The notes: generated by a model not told the origin, from the sequence alone. 64,000 nt of DNA from Cryomorphaceae bacterium (GCA_007116495.1 SKIJ01000015.1:1-64000), one strand, 5' to 3'; positions 19,699 to 32,445 are shown, numbered from the stretch's first letter. Made by a program: numbers and translations.

Positions 19699-19806
19699 GG
19701 GTTCGTGTTAAACGATCTCCTTGTTCTTTTGAAACAACCACCTTGCGATGAGTCACTCCGTAAGTATTACTAAACGGATGTTGGATATTAGCGCATATGC
19801 AAACCA

Positions 19807-21948
19807 TCATTCATTCTCTACCATCGAAAAATCGATTTGCTTTTTCTCTAAGTCTGTTGATTTGACCATAACGCAAACACGGTCACCTAATTGATAGACC
19901 TTTCCTTTGCGTTCACCAACGATGGCGTAATTCCCTTCGTCGTATAGATAGTAATCGTCCTTAAAGTCCCGTATGCGGATCATGCCCTCGCATTTATTGT
20001 CTTCCAATTCCACAAACACTCCCCACTCGGTAACACCGGTGATGGTTCCAAAAAACGTTTGATCTTTTTTATCTTCCAAGAACTTCACTTGCATGTACTT
20101 GATGGAATCGCGTTCGGCCTTGGTTGCCAGAAGTTCACGATTTGAACAGTGCTTGCATTTTTCCTCCCATTCACCTGTGGGCTTCATGGTTTTACCGTTT
20201 AAGTATTCGGCCAAAATGCGGTGTACCATTAAGTCAGGATAACGGCGAATGGGCGAGGTAAAGTGGGCGTAATAGGGAAACGACAATCCGTAGTGCCCCA
20301 CGTTTTTCGTGCTGTAAATGGCTTTGGCCATCGAACGAATAGAGAGCGTTTCAATCATATTGGCCTCCGGCTTGCCCTTCACATCGTTGAGCATTGCGTT
20401 AAGACTCTGAGATATTTTTTTGGTGCCTGTGGTTGCTACTTTGTACCCAAACCGCTTAACAAAATTAGACAGTTCCTCAAGCTTCTCGGGATCGGGATCG
20501 TCGTGGATGCGGTACACCATGAGGTTATTGGACGGCTTCCCATCCTTTTTAGCACCGACGTGCCTGGCAACACTGCGATTTGCCAGCAGCATAAACTCCT
20601 CGATGAGGTGATTGGCGGCTTTTGATTCTTTCACGTAAACACCAGTTGGATTACCCTTGTCGTCGATGTGAAACTTCATTTCCAAGCGATCAAAGGCGAT
20701 GGCACCGTCTTTCATACGTTCTTTGCGTAGCCTTACCGCTAGGTTATTTAGAATATTAACCTCCTCTGCCAGTTGTCCTTTCCCCGTTTCGATGCAGCTT
20801 TGTGCGTCTTCGTAGGCAAAACGGTGGTCGGAGTGGATCACGGTTCGCCCGTGCCAAGTTTTGTGAATTTTGGCGTTTTCGTCGATTTCAAACACCACAC
20901 TAAACGCAAGCTTATCTTCATTTGGGCGTAACGAGCAGAGAAAATTCGACAAGCGCTCGGGCAACATGGGCACAACGCGATCCACAAGATACACTGATGT
21001 GCCGCGGTCGTATGCCTCGTTATCGAGCGCAGTGCCCTTTTTTACGTAGTGCGCCACATCGGCTATGTGGACACCCACCTCGTAGCGTCCGTTATCAAGA
21101 ATGGTTAACGACAAGGCATCGTCAAAATCCTTGGCGTCAGCCGGGTCGATGGTAAAGGTGAGGACGTCGCGCATATCCCGGCGTTTTTTTATTTCCGAAT
21201 CACTGATGACTTCGGGAATGGCGTTCGCTTCTTCGTCGATGTCAGCGGGAAATTCATAAGGCAAATCGTATTCCGCGAGAATGGCGTGTATTTCGGCTTG
21301 ATGGTCTCCCGGGCGACCGAGAACCTTTTTCACCACACCAAAGGGACTCTTTGCGCGCTCCGGCCAGTCGGTAAGTTGCACGACTACTTTATCGCCGTCT
21401 TCGGCTCCGTTGAGATGTTCGGTATCGATGTAAATGTCGGTATGCATTTTCCGGCTATCGGCGCGAAAAAAGGCGAAATTTTTCGAAATATCTATAACAC
21501 CAACAAACTCCGTTTTGCTGCGCTCAATGACCTCCACGATTTCACCGGCAGGTTTGGCATTCTTGCGTTTTGCGTAGAGCATTGTTTTTACTCTATCACC
21601 GTGCAACGCTTGTCCTAAGTGCTTGGGTGAAATATAAATATCCCGTTCGTGTTCGTCGTCTTCCAGATTGATGTAGGCCGCCCCGTTTGATGTCATATCC
21701 ACTAAACCAATCACGTATTTGTCTTTACCGGGTAAGCGATAACGCCCGTTAGCCGGACTTTCCAGCACATTGTCTTTCAGTAGCTTTTCGAGTTCCGCAG
21801 CGATATTTCTTCGCAATTCGCGGTCTTTAATGCCCATACGGGCGCATACCTGTTTGTAGTTAAGCGGTCTCCCTTCTTCTTTTGAGAGCACTGCTAAAAT
21901 GGGTTCCCTCCAGTTTTTGACAGATGTAGTTTTCTTTTTTTTTGTCAT
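19807..21948 (-). CDS. rnr: ribonuclease R
   Basis: FTIDPADAKDFDDALSL, YEVGVHIADVAHYVKKGTALDNEAYDRGTSVYLVDRVVPMLPE, C-terminal S1 domain. Confidence 0.96.
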   Translation of the reverse strand: MTKKKKTTSVKNWREPILAVLSKEEGRPLNYKQVCARMGIKDRELRRNIAAELEKLLKDNVLESPANGRYRLPGKDKYVIGLVDMTSNGAAYINLEDDEHERDIYISPKHLGQALHGDRVKTMLYAKRKNAKPAGEIVEVIERSKTEFVGVIDISKNFAFFRADSRKMHTDIYIDTEHLNGAEDGDKVVVQLTDWPERAKSPFGVVKKVLGRPGDHQAEIHAILAEYDLPYEFPADIDEEANAIPEVISDSEIKKRRDMRDVLTFTIDPADAKDFDDALSLTILDNGRYEVGVHIADVAHYVKKGTALDNEAYDRGTSVYLVDRVVPMLPERLSNFLCSLRPNEDKLAFSVVFEIDENAKIHKTWHGRTVIHSDHRFAYEDAQSCIETGKGQLAEEVNILNNLAVRLRKERMKDGAIAFDRLEMKFHIDDKGNPTGVYVKESKAANHLIEEFMLLANRSVARHVGAKKDGKPSNNLMVYRIHDDPDPEKLEELSNFVKRFGYKVATTGTKKISQSLNAMLNDVKGKPEANMIETLSIRSMAKAIYSTKNVGHYGLSFPYYAHFTSPIRRYPDLMVHRILAEYLNGKTMKPTGEWEEKCKHCSNRELLATKAERDSIKYMQVKFLEDKKDQTFFGTITGVTEWGVFVELEDNKCEGMIRIRDFKDDYYLYDEGNYAIVGERKGKVYQLGDRVCVMVKSTDLEKKQIDFSMVENE

Positions 21949-21968
21949 AAATATATATTGATTTTTGT

Positions 21969-21976
21969 CAAAGATA
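21969..21976 (-). promoter_or_regulatory. -7 promoter box TATCTTTG for rnr
   Basis: exact TAnnTTTG on the minus strand. Confidence 0.6.
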
Positions 21977-22029
21977 CATTGGCATTAATTACGAAAAGAA
22001 TATCATTGCATCATTAACATTCGTTTCCT

Positions 22030-24300
22030 CTAAAATGGATAACCCAATGCAACGTTCCATGCGATGCGACTAAACCGAAAATCGTCGGTAATGTAACGAT
22101 TTCCCTCGGGTTGATTGGGGTTGTAGAGTGGGTATGCCATATCGAGTCGAATAACAAAAAAACCAAAGTCGTAGCGCACCCCAACACCACTTCCCAGGGC
22201 CATACTTTCCAACAAGGTTTCCCAACGCAATACCAAATCGGGATTTTCGTCGGATACCCGTGAGCCATCCGGCAGCCTCAAGTCTTCGTAGAAAATGTTT
22301 CCGGCATCGAGAAAAACAGCACCCTTAAAGCGTTCGTATATGGGAAAGCGATACTCTAAATTAGACAACAGCTTGATGGGTGCAGTATTAAATAGCGTGT
22401 CGGCGCCTTGGTTGGTACCCGGCCCTAATCGGTACGGAAGAAATGCGCGTATATCGTTATTTCCACCTGCAAAGTAACGCATCTCAAACGGCGGTTGATA
22501 GCCAAATACCGGGTCGATGCTGTTGCCGTAGGCACGGGTATAGCCGGCAAACACACGCCATACTAAACTGGTTTTAGGGCTGAGTGTCCAAAACTGTCGG
22601 TAGTCGATTTCGGCTTTAACGTACTGAGCAAAATTGACCCCCATAATGGTAGACGCCCCTAAAGAATCGGTGGGGAATTCTGCAGCGGCGTTGATGCCGG
22701 CCAGGGTATTTCCGGCAACTTCGACCATACCGCGAAAGAAATACCGCAGTGGTTTTTTACTGGTGAGCTGGTTGTTGTAGGTATAGGTATAGCGCGTGGA
22801 GCTGATGAAGGTATTTCGAAATCCGAATAAGAAGTTGAGGTTTTGTAAAAATTCATCGCGAAGCTGACTGATGCGAACAACATTAACATCCACGAAGTCC
22901 ACAGCATGGGTTTGATTCAAATCTTGTTGCCATATGTACCCCAAACTACCGCGATAAAGGATGCGGTCGAACTCCACACGACTCTGTCTACCGGCAGATA
23001 AGGCCATACGCGTACGGGGCTGCATGCGCCTCGGGATGATTCCAACGGTATTGAACGGAAGTAAAAAACGCGGAAAGAGCAGCGACACCTCTGCACTGAG
23101 TTCAAAGGTGTTGAAAAATTGGTCGGTAGCCAATTCACCAATGGCTTGTGATTCAATACCTCCGCGAAGGCGCACATTGAGGTTCTCCCCTCCACCGAAG
23201 GCGTTTCGGTTTATCCAGCTGATGTTGGCATTTGTTCCCAATTGCGCAGCCGTATTGAGGGCTTCAATTTCGGCAGTAAAACTTCTGCGCGGGAGCGGTA
23301 CCATAGAAATACTCGCAATCAACCCTCTTCCAGTCGTATCGTCTTCCTCCGCACGAAAATTGATTTCGGTGCTGCTGAATAACCGCAAACGGTTGATGTG
23401 CTGGTAGGAGTTTTTGATGCGATTTTCGCGGTAACCGGTGCCGGGGGTAAACTCCAGCACATCGGTGAGCACTCTCGGAGCTAACCAAATGGAGTCCTTG
23501 CTTTCGTAGAGAATCTCGTAGCCCATAAACGATGTCGTATCGGCATTCCTATTGCGCACGCGATAATCAGGATTGATAACGATGCGCGAGATCACATTGG
23601 GTACCGGTGTAACAGATATCAGGGAATCACCTTGTTGGCGCTGTTGATTGGGAATATTGATGGTGAGGTCGATTTCACCGGGATGCTGAAGTGTATCTAC
23701 CGTAAAGCGAATGCGGTCGCGAGGAAATGCAAAATAACCATTGTTGCGAAACAACGTGGTGAGTCGCTCGCGTTCCTCTTCCATCTTTGAAAGATTAAAG
23801 GGATTATCGGCTTTCACTGTACTGTTGTTTATCTCTCTTTGGTGCAAGCGCCTTAAGCCATCGTCTTCAATGTTGTACTGAATGCTTCGAATATTAAACT
23901 GTGGCCCCGTCTCAATGCGATATATAATACCGGCTTTTTTATCGCCCTTCTCCTCGTAGGTGTAACTTGCATTAGCACGAAAGTACCCTTGATTAATGGC
24001 ATATTGCTTCAGCTGCTGGGTTGAGCGGATGGCCAAAGCCGTGTCTACAATGGTTGGTATGTATCCAAACAGTTTGCGTGGTGCCGGCTGTTGGCGAATA
24101 ACGGCCATCGCACTGCGATCGCTGCTCTTTTTTCCATTGATGAGCAATGTGGTATTCCATAGTGCACGATCACCGGGCTGAACATTGCGCACGGATCGGC
24201 AAGAGGAGAATACTGCAAGGAGGGCGACAAACACAAATATAGACCAACATTTAGAGGCTCGACAAACGAGCAGCTTGGTCATCATTTGTGTGGTGTTCAT
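22030..24300 (-). CDS. BamA/TamA-family outer membrane lipoprotein (TamL-like)
   Basis: lipobox VFSSC followed by RSVRNVQPGDRALWNTTLLINGK; POTRA-like region; MRYFAGGNNDIRAFLPYRLGPG; C-terminal barrel ending in F. Confidence 0.9.
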   Translation of the reverse strand: MNTTQMMTKLLVCRASKCWSIFVFVALLAVFSSCRSVRNVQPGDRALWNTTLLINGKKSSDRSAMAVIRQQPAPRKLFGYIPTIVDTALAIRSTQQLKQYAINQGYFRANASYTYEEKGDKKAGIIYRIETGPQFNIRSIQYNIEDDGLRRLHQREINNSTVKADNPFNLSKMEEERERLTTLFRNNGYFAFPRDRIRFTVDTLQHPGEIDLTINIPNQQRQQGDSLISVTPVPNVISRIVINPDYRVRNRNADTTSFMGYEILYESKDSIWLAPRVLTDVLEFTPGTGYRENRIKNSYQHINRLRLFSSTEINFRAEEDDTTGRGLIASISMVPLPRRSFTAEIEALNTAAQLGTNANISWINRNAFGGGENLNVRLRGGIESQAIGELATDQFFNTFELSAEVSLLFPRFLLPFNTVGIIPRRMQPRTRMALSAGRQSRVEFDRILYRGSLGYIWQQDLNQTHAVDFVDVNVVRISQLRDEFLQNLNFLFGFRNTFISSTRYTYTYNNQLTSKKPLRYFFRGMVEVAGNTLAGINAAAEFPTDSLGASTIMGVNFAQYVKAEIDYRQFWTLSPKTSLVWRVFAGYTRAYGNSIDPVFGYQPPFEMRYFAGGNNDIRAFLPYRLGPGTNQGADTLFNTAPIKLLSNLEYRFPIYERFKGAVFLDAGNIFYEDLRLPDGSRVSDENPDLVLRWETLLESMALGSGVGVRYDFGFFVIRLDMAYPLYNPNQPEGNRYITDDFRFSRIAWNVALGYPF

Positions 24301-26438
24301 TAGGCTTCTTTTCGGGCTTCAATCATCACGTCGAGGATGTCACTGGCCGCTTTAGAAATAACGGTTCCCGGACCAAAAACACCTACTACACCACAATCGA
24401 AGAGGAAATCGTAATCTTGGCGGGGAATCACTCCGCCCGCAATAACGAGAATATCGTCTCTTCCTTGACGCTTCAACTCTTCAATAACTTTAGGTACTAG
24501 CGTTTTATGCCCCGCTGCCAACGAGCTGACGCCAACGATGTGAACATCGTTCTCAATCGCTTGTTGCACCACCTCCTCGGGCGTTTGGAAAAGTGGGCCA
24601 ATATCGACGTCAAATCCTATATCGGCGAAAGACGTGGCCACCACTTTCGCACCTCTGTCGTGACCGTCTTGTCCAATTTTAGCAACCATAATACGCGGTC
24701 TACGCCCCTCGAGTTCACTGAATTCATTGGTGCGTTTGCGGGCCAAATTGAATGCGTCGTTTTGTTTCATTTCTTTGGAATATACGCCACTTACTGAGCG
24801 ATTAGTGGCCTGATAACGACCAAATACACATTCTATCGCCGACGAAATCTCTCCCAAACTTGCGCGTTTGCGCGCGGCATCTACCGCAGCGGCAAGCAGA
24901 TTGCCATCGCCTTTAGCTGTCTCAGTAATGACCTCCAAGGCGCGTTGGACATCTTTCTCGTTCCGATTTGCGCGCAATTCCTTTAAGCGGTCGATTTGCT
25001 CACGCGTTACCTTTTCGTTGTCAATTTCTAAAATATCCAATGCCTCTTCCTCTTCGGTAAGCTGAAAGGCATTAACCCCGATGATCAGGTCCTTTTGGCC
25101 ATCGATGCGGGCTTGTTTTTTGGCCGCAGCTTCTTCGATGCGCAACTTTGGCAACCCGTTTTCAATGGCCTTTGCCATTCCACCCAGCGCCTCCACTTCC
25201 TGTATGAGTTCCCATGCGTTGTTTGCCAATTGCTCGGTAAGGTATTCCACGTAATGCGAGCCACCCCACGGATCAATAGCGTCGGTGATTCCGGCCTCTT
25301 TTTGTAAGTAGATTTGCGTATTGCGGGCAATGCGGGCGGAGAAATCCGTCGGCAATGCAATGGCTTCATCTAAACTGTTGGTATGCAATGATTGCGTACC
25401 GCCGAATGCGGCACCCATGGCCTCGATACAGGTGCGCGCCACGTTGTTGAACGGATCTTGCTCGGTAAGACTATACCCCGACGTTTGGCAGTGGGTACGC
25501 AACGCCATGGATTTGGGGTTTTGGGGATTGAACTGTTTCACCAATTTTGCCCACAACACTCTTCCGGCACGGAGCTTAGCAATTTCCATAAAGTGGTTCA
25601 TGCCAATAGCCCAAAAGAACGATAAACGCGGAGCAAATTCATCAATGCTCAAGCCGGCATTAAGTCCGGTGCGAATGTATTCCAGTCCATCGGCTATGGT
25701 GTAGGCCAGCTCAATATCGGCTGTGGCGCCGGCTTCGTGCATGTGGTATCCGGAAATAGAAATGCTGTTGAAACGCGGCATGTTCTCACTGGTGTAGCGA
25801 AAAATATCGCCAATGATGCGCATGGAGGGCAATGGTGGATAGATGTAGGTGTTGCGCACCATAAATTCTTTCAAAATGTCGTTTTGAATGGTGCCACTGA
25901 GTTTTTCGGGCGACACACCTTGCTCTTCAGCAGCAACAATGAAAAAGGCCAGTATGGGAATCACCGCGCCGTTCATAGTCATCGAAACTGACATCTTATC
26001 TAAGGGAATCTGATCAAACAGAATCTTCATATCCTCGACGCTATCGATGGCAACGCCTGCTTTTCCCACATCACCAGACACCCTTGGGTGATCGGAGTCG
26101 TAACCGCGGTGGGTTGCCAAGTCAAACGCAACCGACAGTCCTTTTTGTCCGGCCGCCAAGTTTTTACGGTAAAACGCATTTGACTCTTCCGCAGTAGAAA
26201 ACCCGGCATACTGACGGATCGTCCACGGACGCTTGACGTACATGCTAGCGTAAGGGCCTCTCAGATAAGGCGGATACCCCGCACCAAAACCGTCCATCAA
26301 TCCGGAAAGATGCTTCTTAGGATCAATAACGAGAGGGATGGCAATACCTTCCGGACTGGTCCATTCCTTATCTGAAGAGATGGATGATTTAGAAGTCGTA
26401 TTAGGAGTAAACGGAACGTCTGATAGGTTACGGCGCAT
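24300..26438 (-). CDS. scpA: methylmalonyl-CoA mutase, large-subunit type with B12-binding domain
   Basis: [97 protein letters not shown]. Confidence 0.97.
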   Translation of the reverse strand: MRRNLSDVPFTPNTTSKSSISSDKEWTSPEGIAIPLVIDPKKHLSGLMDGFGAGYPPYLRGPYASMYVKRPWTIRQYAGFSTAEESNAFYRKNLAAGQKGLSVAFDLATHRGYDSDHPRVSGDVGKAGVAIDSVEDMKILFDQIPLDKMSVSMTMNGAVIPILAFFIVAAEEQGVSPEKLSGTIQNDILKEFMVRNTYIYPPLPSMRIIGDIFRYTSENMPRFNSISISGYHMHEAGATADIELAYTIADGLEYIRTGLNAGLSIDEFAPRLSFFWAIGMNHFMEIAKLRAGRVLWAKLVKQFNPQNPKSMALRTHCQTSGYSLTEQDPFNNVARTCIEAMGAAFGGTQSLHTNSLDEAIALPTDFSARIARNTQIYLQKEAGITDAIDPWGGSHYVEYLTEQLANNAWELIQEVEALGGMAKAIENGLPKLRIEEAAAKKQARIDGQKDLIIGVNAFQLTEEEEALDILEIDNEKVTREQIDRLKELRANRNEKDVQRALEVITETAKGDGNLLAAAVDAARKRASLGEISSAIECVFGRYQATNRSVSGVYSKEMKQNDAFNLARKRTNEFSELEGRRPRIMVAKIGQDGHDRGAKVVATSFADIGFDVDIGPLFQTPEEVVQQAIENDVHIVGVSSLAAGHKTLVPKVIEELKRQGRDDILVIAGGVIPRQDYDFLFDCGVVGVFGPGTVISKAASDILDVMIEARKEA

Positions 26439-26456
26439 GGTTAAATATGTTTATCG

Positions 26457-26464
26457 CAAAAATA
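26457..26464 (-). promoter_or_regulatory. -7 promoter box TATTTTTG for the scpA-tamL-like operon
   Basis: exact TAnnTTTG on the minus strand. Confidence 0.6.
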
Positions 26465-26582
26465 GCAAACAACCATCAGTCTTATCACTTTAGATTTTTC
26501 TTTTTTCGCATAGGCTCCCAATGGCACTCTATCCTTACGCCCTATCCGCTCATGAGTTGGATTTTAGATTAAGCCTATTGGT

Positions 26583-26624
26583 CATTCCATTCTCATTTTC
26601 TCATTCTTCATTCTTCATTTTTTC
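26583..26624. repeat. degenerate CATTCT/CATTCTT microsatellite at the 3' end of rlmD
   Basis: cattccattctcattttctcattcttcattcttcattttttc. Confidence 0.6.
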
Positions 26625-28045
26625 ACCCTCAACAGCGCCACATTCTCAACATGATGCGTATGCGGAAACATATCCACGGGGCGGTAGGTTTCCACCTCGT
26701 AGTGTTCGCTCATCAATGCGAGATCACGAGCTTGGGTAGCGCTATTACAACTGACGTATACCCAGCGCTTGGGCATGATGTCGAGGATTGTTTTTACCAC
26801 GGATGGGTGCATGCCCTCTCTCGGTGGGTCAACCATCAAAATATCGGGTTTGCCGTGAGTGCGAATGAATGATTCGTTGAGAACCTCGCGCATATCGCCG
26901 GAGAAAAAGGTGGCGTTTTCAATGTTGTTGCGCACGGCATTTTCCTTGGCGCTGATGATGGAATCTTCCACCAATTCTACGCCCACAACGTGGTTGACGG
27001 AACGGGCGGCGTATAAGGCAATCGTCCCGACCCCGGTGTAAAGGTCGTAGAGCAACTCATCGTTTTGTGGGTTGAGAAAATCCAAGGCCACGCGGTAAAG
27101 CGCTTCGGCTTGCAAGGCATTGGTTTGGTAAAAGGTCTTTGGACCAATGTGGAAAGTCAACTCCGGGTCATTTTCGCGATAACCTTTCATGACCTCTTTG
27201 ATATACCCAGGACCGCTGACCACTTGAATGTCTTGATCGTACAAAGACTCGTTTCCTTTGTGGTTAACCGTGTACAAGGCCGTGGTTATTTCCGGGAAGG
27301 CCGCTTGCAGATTGTTCATCACCTTGATATAATCCACGCCATAGGACGGACCAAACTGCAACAACACCATCACTTCTCCGGATTGTGCCGTACGAATCAA
27401 CAGCGAACGCATCGCCCCAACCTTGTCATAGGGGTGATAAAAACTGAGGTTGTTCTCCACGGCGTATTCGCGCATCCAATTGCGAATGCGGTTCGACGGC
27501 TCGGGCTGCAAGTGACAATGAGTAATGTCTATGACCCTGTCCCACCTCCCCGGGGCGTGAAAACCAAGGGCGTTGCGGGCACTGATGGTTTCGTCCGACT
27601 GCACCTCCTCGTCGGTCAACCAGCGATGGGTAGAAAAGCTAAACTCCATTTTATTGCGGTAGTAGTACGGTGAGGGCGATGGCAGAATCGGCTGTGCGTC
27701 GGGGAGTTTGAGGTGGCCAATGCGACTGAGGTTTTGGGTGACCTCATTGGCTTTGTGCGTCAACTGCGCTTCGTAACTCAAGTGCTGCCATTTACAGCCA
27801 CCGCAGTGGTGAAAGTGTTTGCACTCGGGCTCTATCCTATCGGGAGAATACGACAGTATCTCAATGGCTCGTCCTTCGGCATAGGCCTTTTTGTGCTTGA
27901 ACACCTTGACTTTCGCCTTATCTCCGGGAACGGCGCCTTCTACCAGCACCGTTTTTCCTTCCGGCAAACGCGCAATGGCTTTCCCCTTGGCGCCTGCCCC
28001 TACAATATCCAAATCGTGGATGGTTGGTTTGCGTTTTCTTGACAT
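26615..28045 (-). CDS. rlmD: 23S rRNA (uracil-1939-C5)-methyltransferase, RlmD/RumA-type
   Basis: TRAM domain; CKHFHHCGGCKWQHLSYEAQL Fe-S motif; LYDLYTGVGTIALYAA; DPPREGMHPSVV; WVYVSCNSATQARDL; start MSRKRKPT (28045) preferred over 28084. Confidence 0.94.
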   Translation of the reverse strand: MSRKRKPTIHDLDIVGAGAKGKAIARLPEGKTVLVEGAVPGDKAKVKVFKHKKAYAEGRAIEILSYSPDRIEPECKHFHHCGGCKWQHLSYEAQLTHKANEVTQNLSRIGHLKLPDAQPILPSPSPYYYRNKMEFSFSTHRWLTDEEVQSDETISARNALGFHAPGRWDRVIDITHCHLQPEPSNRIRNWMREYAVENNLSFYHPYDKVGAMRSLLIRTAQSGEVMVLLQFGPSYGVDYIKVMNNLQAAFPEITTALYTVNHKGNESLYDQDIQVVSGPGYIKEVMKGYRENDPELTFHIGPKTFYQTNALQAEALYRVALDFLNPQNDELLYDLYTGVGTIALYAARSVNHVVGVELVEDSIISAKENAVRNNIENATFFSGDMREVLNESFIRTHGKPDILMVDPPREGMHPSVVKTILDIMPKRWVYVSCNSATQARDLALMSEHYEVETYRPVDMFPHTHHVENVALLRVKK

Positions 28046-28050
28046 GGCGG

Positions 28051-28058
28051 CAAAGATA
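28051..28058 (-). promoter_or_regulatory. -7 promoter box TATCTTTG immediately upstream of the rlmD start
   Basis: exact TAnnTTTG, 5 nt before ATG 28045. Confidence 0.6.
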
Positions 28059-28177
28059 AATCGAGCCATTATACCAATGACCAATTAGTTTGTCTATCAT
28101 TGCAACAAGCCCACTTTCTAAAAACCTACGCACATTTTCCCCGTAAAAAAAGCACCCCCTACCTCCACATTAATTAG

Positions 28178-28185
28178 TAGCTTTG
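28178..28185 (+). promoter_or_regulatory. -7 promoter box TAGCTTTG for pyrG
   Basis: exact TAnnTTTG, implying a ~150-nt leader. Confidence 0.65.
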
Positions 28186-28251
28186 TGGCGAAATTATTAG
28201 CTTAACCATAAAGTTAAAGTGGCTGTCTAATAACGTGCGAAAGCAATGGAT

Positions 28252-28286
28252 GCGGTAAGGGTCAACCTGTGTATTGACCCTACCGC
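28252..28286 (+). other. leader hairpin upstream of pyrG
   Basis: gcggtaagggtcaa-cctgtgta-ttgaccctaccgc (13 bp with one bulge). Confidence 0.7.
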
Positions 28287-28300
28287 TTAAAAAAATATAA

Positions 28301-29959
<1,659 letters not shown>

Positions 29960-29989
29960 CCCTACCGGGTTAATTATAACAATTACTAA

Positions 29990-31777
29990 ATGGAAAAAAA
30001 GACCGACATAAACAGCATCATAGGGTTTTTCCTTATTGGGTTGATCATGATTTACATGTTCTGGAATGATTCTCCAGAATCTCCAGAGCCCATCAGCACA
30101 CCCTCGGCCACCGAAGAAAAAGAGATGCGTGAAACCGAAGCGACCGTTGCCACTGATATAGATGCTCTTACGGACACTACAGCCGCATTGGACACCACCG
30201 AAGTAATTCCGGTAAAAGAATTCACGCTGGAGAACAACCGCATTCAAATGGTCATCAGCTCAAGAGGTGGTCGACCGAACGCACTTCGCTTAAAAGAGTT
30301 TCAAACATTTAAGCGCTTTGAGCAAGACGAAGAGGCGCCGTTGTATTTGGCGAAAGACGGCAATATGCGGTTCAATTTGGATTTGAACAACGGAATAGAA
30401 ACCTCTTCGCTAAACTTCCGTGCCGTAGAAGAAAGCACGGAAAAACTAAAACTGCAAGCCACAACACCCCGCGGGAACGTCTATATCACATATCACCTTC
30501 GCCCAGACGAATACGAGACCGACGTTCGCGTACAAACCGACTTCGATGTGACGGACCCTTCCATGTACTGGAAACTGCAAGCCCTTCGTCACGAGAAAAA
30601 CGACGAGTACGAAACCAATAAAACAACCATATACTACCACTTTGCCGATAAGGATAAATCCGACCGCCTATCAGAAACCCGTGATCAACTTAAAGAAAAG
30701 GAAAACATCAACTGGTTTGCCTTCAAGCAGCAGTTTTTCTCTACCATTGTTCGCGTAGACGGTCAGTTTCCCTTAGCAACATTAGAAACCAGCACCAAAG
30801 AAGGTCGCTCGGACGTAACCAAAAACATGACGGCCAATCTGCGTATTCGCAACACCGGCAACCTCGACCTTCCACTTCACCTCTACTCCGGGCCCAATCG
30901 CTTTAAGCGCCTGAAATCGTACGGACACGGTTACGAAAAAGTCGTTCCGCTTGGATGGGGGATTTTCGGATGGATCAACCGTGGGGTAATCATCAACATC
31001 TTTAGCTGGTTAGAAACCTATGGTCTCAACTACGGAATCATCATTTTATTGATGACGTTGATGATCAAAATGGTATTGTTTCCACTCACCTACGGTTCGT
31101 ACCGTTCTATGGCAAAGATGCGCGTATTAAAACCGGAAATTGACGCCATAAACGAGAAGTTTAAGGACAAAGACGCGATGAAAAAGCAACAAGCCACCAT
31201 GAAGCTTTATCAGCAAGCCGGTGTCAATCCGCTAGGAGGTTGTATCCCTGTTCTTTTTCAAATGCCCATTCTCTTTGCCGTATTCCAATTCTTCCCGGCA
31301 TCGATTGAGCTGCGACACCAATCCTTCCTTTGGGCCAATGACCTTTCGAGCTACGACTCCATTTACAACTTACCCTTTTCCATTCCCTTCTACGGCGACC
31401 ACGTAAGTTTGTTTACGCTCTTGATGACGGTCACCACGATCATGTACACCTACATGAACCAACAATTGACCGGCACAAACAGCCAATACCCGCAAATGAA
31501 GTACATCATGTACCTAATGCCCGTGGTATTTTTAGGTGTATTCAACAACTTTGCCGCCGGATTGAGCTACTACTATTTCGTTGCCAACCTCATCACGTTT
31601 GGCCAACAGTTTGCCATCAGAAGCATCATAGACGAAGACAAAATTTTGGCTAAAATTGAGGAAAACAAAAAGAAACCTAAGAAAAAGTCTAAGTTTCAAC
31701 AGCGCATGGAAGAAATGGCCAAAGAACGAGGGCAGCAAGTACCTGGGCAGAAAAAATCAAACAAAAAGAAAAAGTAA
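29990..31777 (+). CDS. yidC: membrane protein insertase YidC
   Basis: GIIILLMTLMIKMVLFPLTYGSYRSMAKMRVLKPEI; GGCIPVLFQMPILFAVFQFFPASIELR. Confidence 0.97.
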   Translation: MEKKTDINSIIGFFLIGLIMIYMFWNDSPESPEPISTPSATEEKEMRETEATVATDIDALTDTTAALDTTEVIPVKEFTLENNRIQMVISSRGGRPNALRLKEFQTFKRFEQDEEAPLYLAKDGNMRFNLDLNNGIETSSLNFRAVEESTEKLKLQATTPRGNVYITYHLRPDEYETDVRVQTDFDVTDPSMYWKLQALRHEKNDEYETNKTTIYYHFADKDKSDRLSETRDQLKEKENINWFAFKQQFFSTIVRVDGQFPLATLETSTKEGRSDVTKNMTANLRIRNTGNLDLPLHLYSGPNRFKRLKSYGHGYEKVVPLGWGIFGWINRGVIINIFSWLETYGLNYGIIILLMTLMIKMVLFPLTYGSYRSMAKMRVLKPEIDAINEKFKDKDAMKKQQATMKLYQQAGVNPLGGCIPVLFQMPILFAVFQFFPASIELRHQSFLWANDLSSYDSIYNLPFSIPFYGDHVSLFTLLMTVTTIMYTYMNQQLTGTNSQYPQMKYIMYLMPVVFLGVFNNFAAGLSYYYFVANLITFGQQFAIRSIIDEDKILAKIEENKKKPKKKSKFQQRMEEMAKERGQQVPGQKKSNKKKK

Positions 31778-32253
31778 TGAGACCAATTAGCCGTCTATTT
31801 GCCTTGTTTATTATGGCAGCACTTTCGGGATGCGCAAGTCAGCAAGCGCGAATGATGAAGTCCTTTGACAATGCCGGTGATGATGTCTACGTGCGTTTTG
31901 AACGCACTGAGTGTTTTGGTACCTGTCCCGTTTACGAACTCGTTATTCGGGGCAATCGCGAACTAGAATACACCGGGAAATCCTTTGCCAAGCCAAAAGG
32001 ATCCTTCACGGCTACCATCAGTGAGGAAGATTGGGATAAACTTCGCAACAAAATCATTGAAGTTGAATTTTTCAATTTTGAAGATGAGTACGATGCTCCC
32101 ATCAGTGATGTTCCCACTACCATTACAGAAGTATTTATCTCCGATAAACGCAACAAAACCGTCATCAATCGCTGGGATGCCCCCGAGAAGCTCGTGGCAC
32201 TTGAAACATTCATCGACCAGTTGTGGCAGTCGTACGTTGTTGAAGATAGATAG
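31777..32253 (+). CDS. DUF6438-like lipoprotein
   Basis: lipobox ALSGC; DDVYVRFERTECFGTCPVYELVIRGNRELEYTG. Confidence 0.75.
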   Translation: MRPISRLFALFIMAALSGCASQQARMMKSFDNAGDDVYVRFERTECFGTCPVYELVIRGNRELEYTGKSFAKPKGSFTATISEEDWDKLRNKIIEVEFFNFEDEYDAPISDVPTTITEVFISDKRNKTVINRWDAPEKLVALETFIDQLWQSYVVEDR

Positions 32254-32393
32254 GTTGTGGGCTATTTGCTGTTGGGTGAATGCCATTTAAAAAAGCATCA
32301 TTCGCCACCAAACGCGTTATCATCTCTTTGCGTACATAAAGTGCGTTGATTTCTTCCCCATATTTCATTATTGAGCATGTAATACACAACCAT

Positions 32394-32401
32394 TACCTTT
32401 G
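32394..32401 (+). promoter_or_regulatory. -7 promoter box TACCTTTG upstream of the cystathionine synthase/lyase gene
   Basis: exact TAnnTTTG. Confidence 0.6.
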
Positions 32402-32445
32402 CTTGGTCTTTCAAATTAAACGGATGGTTCAAAACAACACAACAA

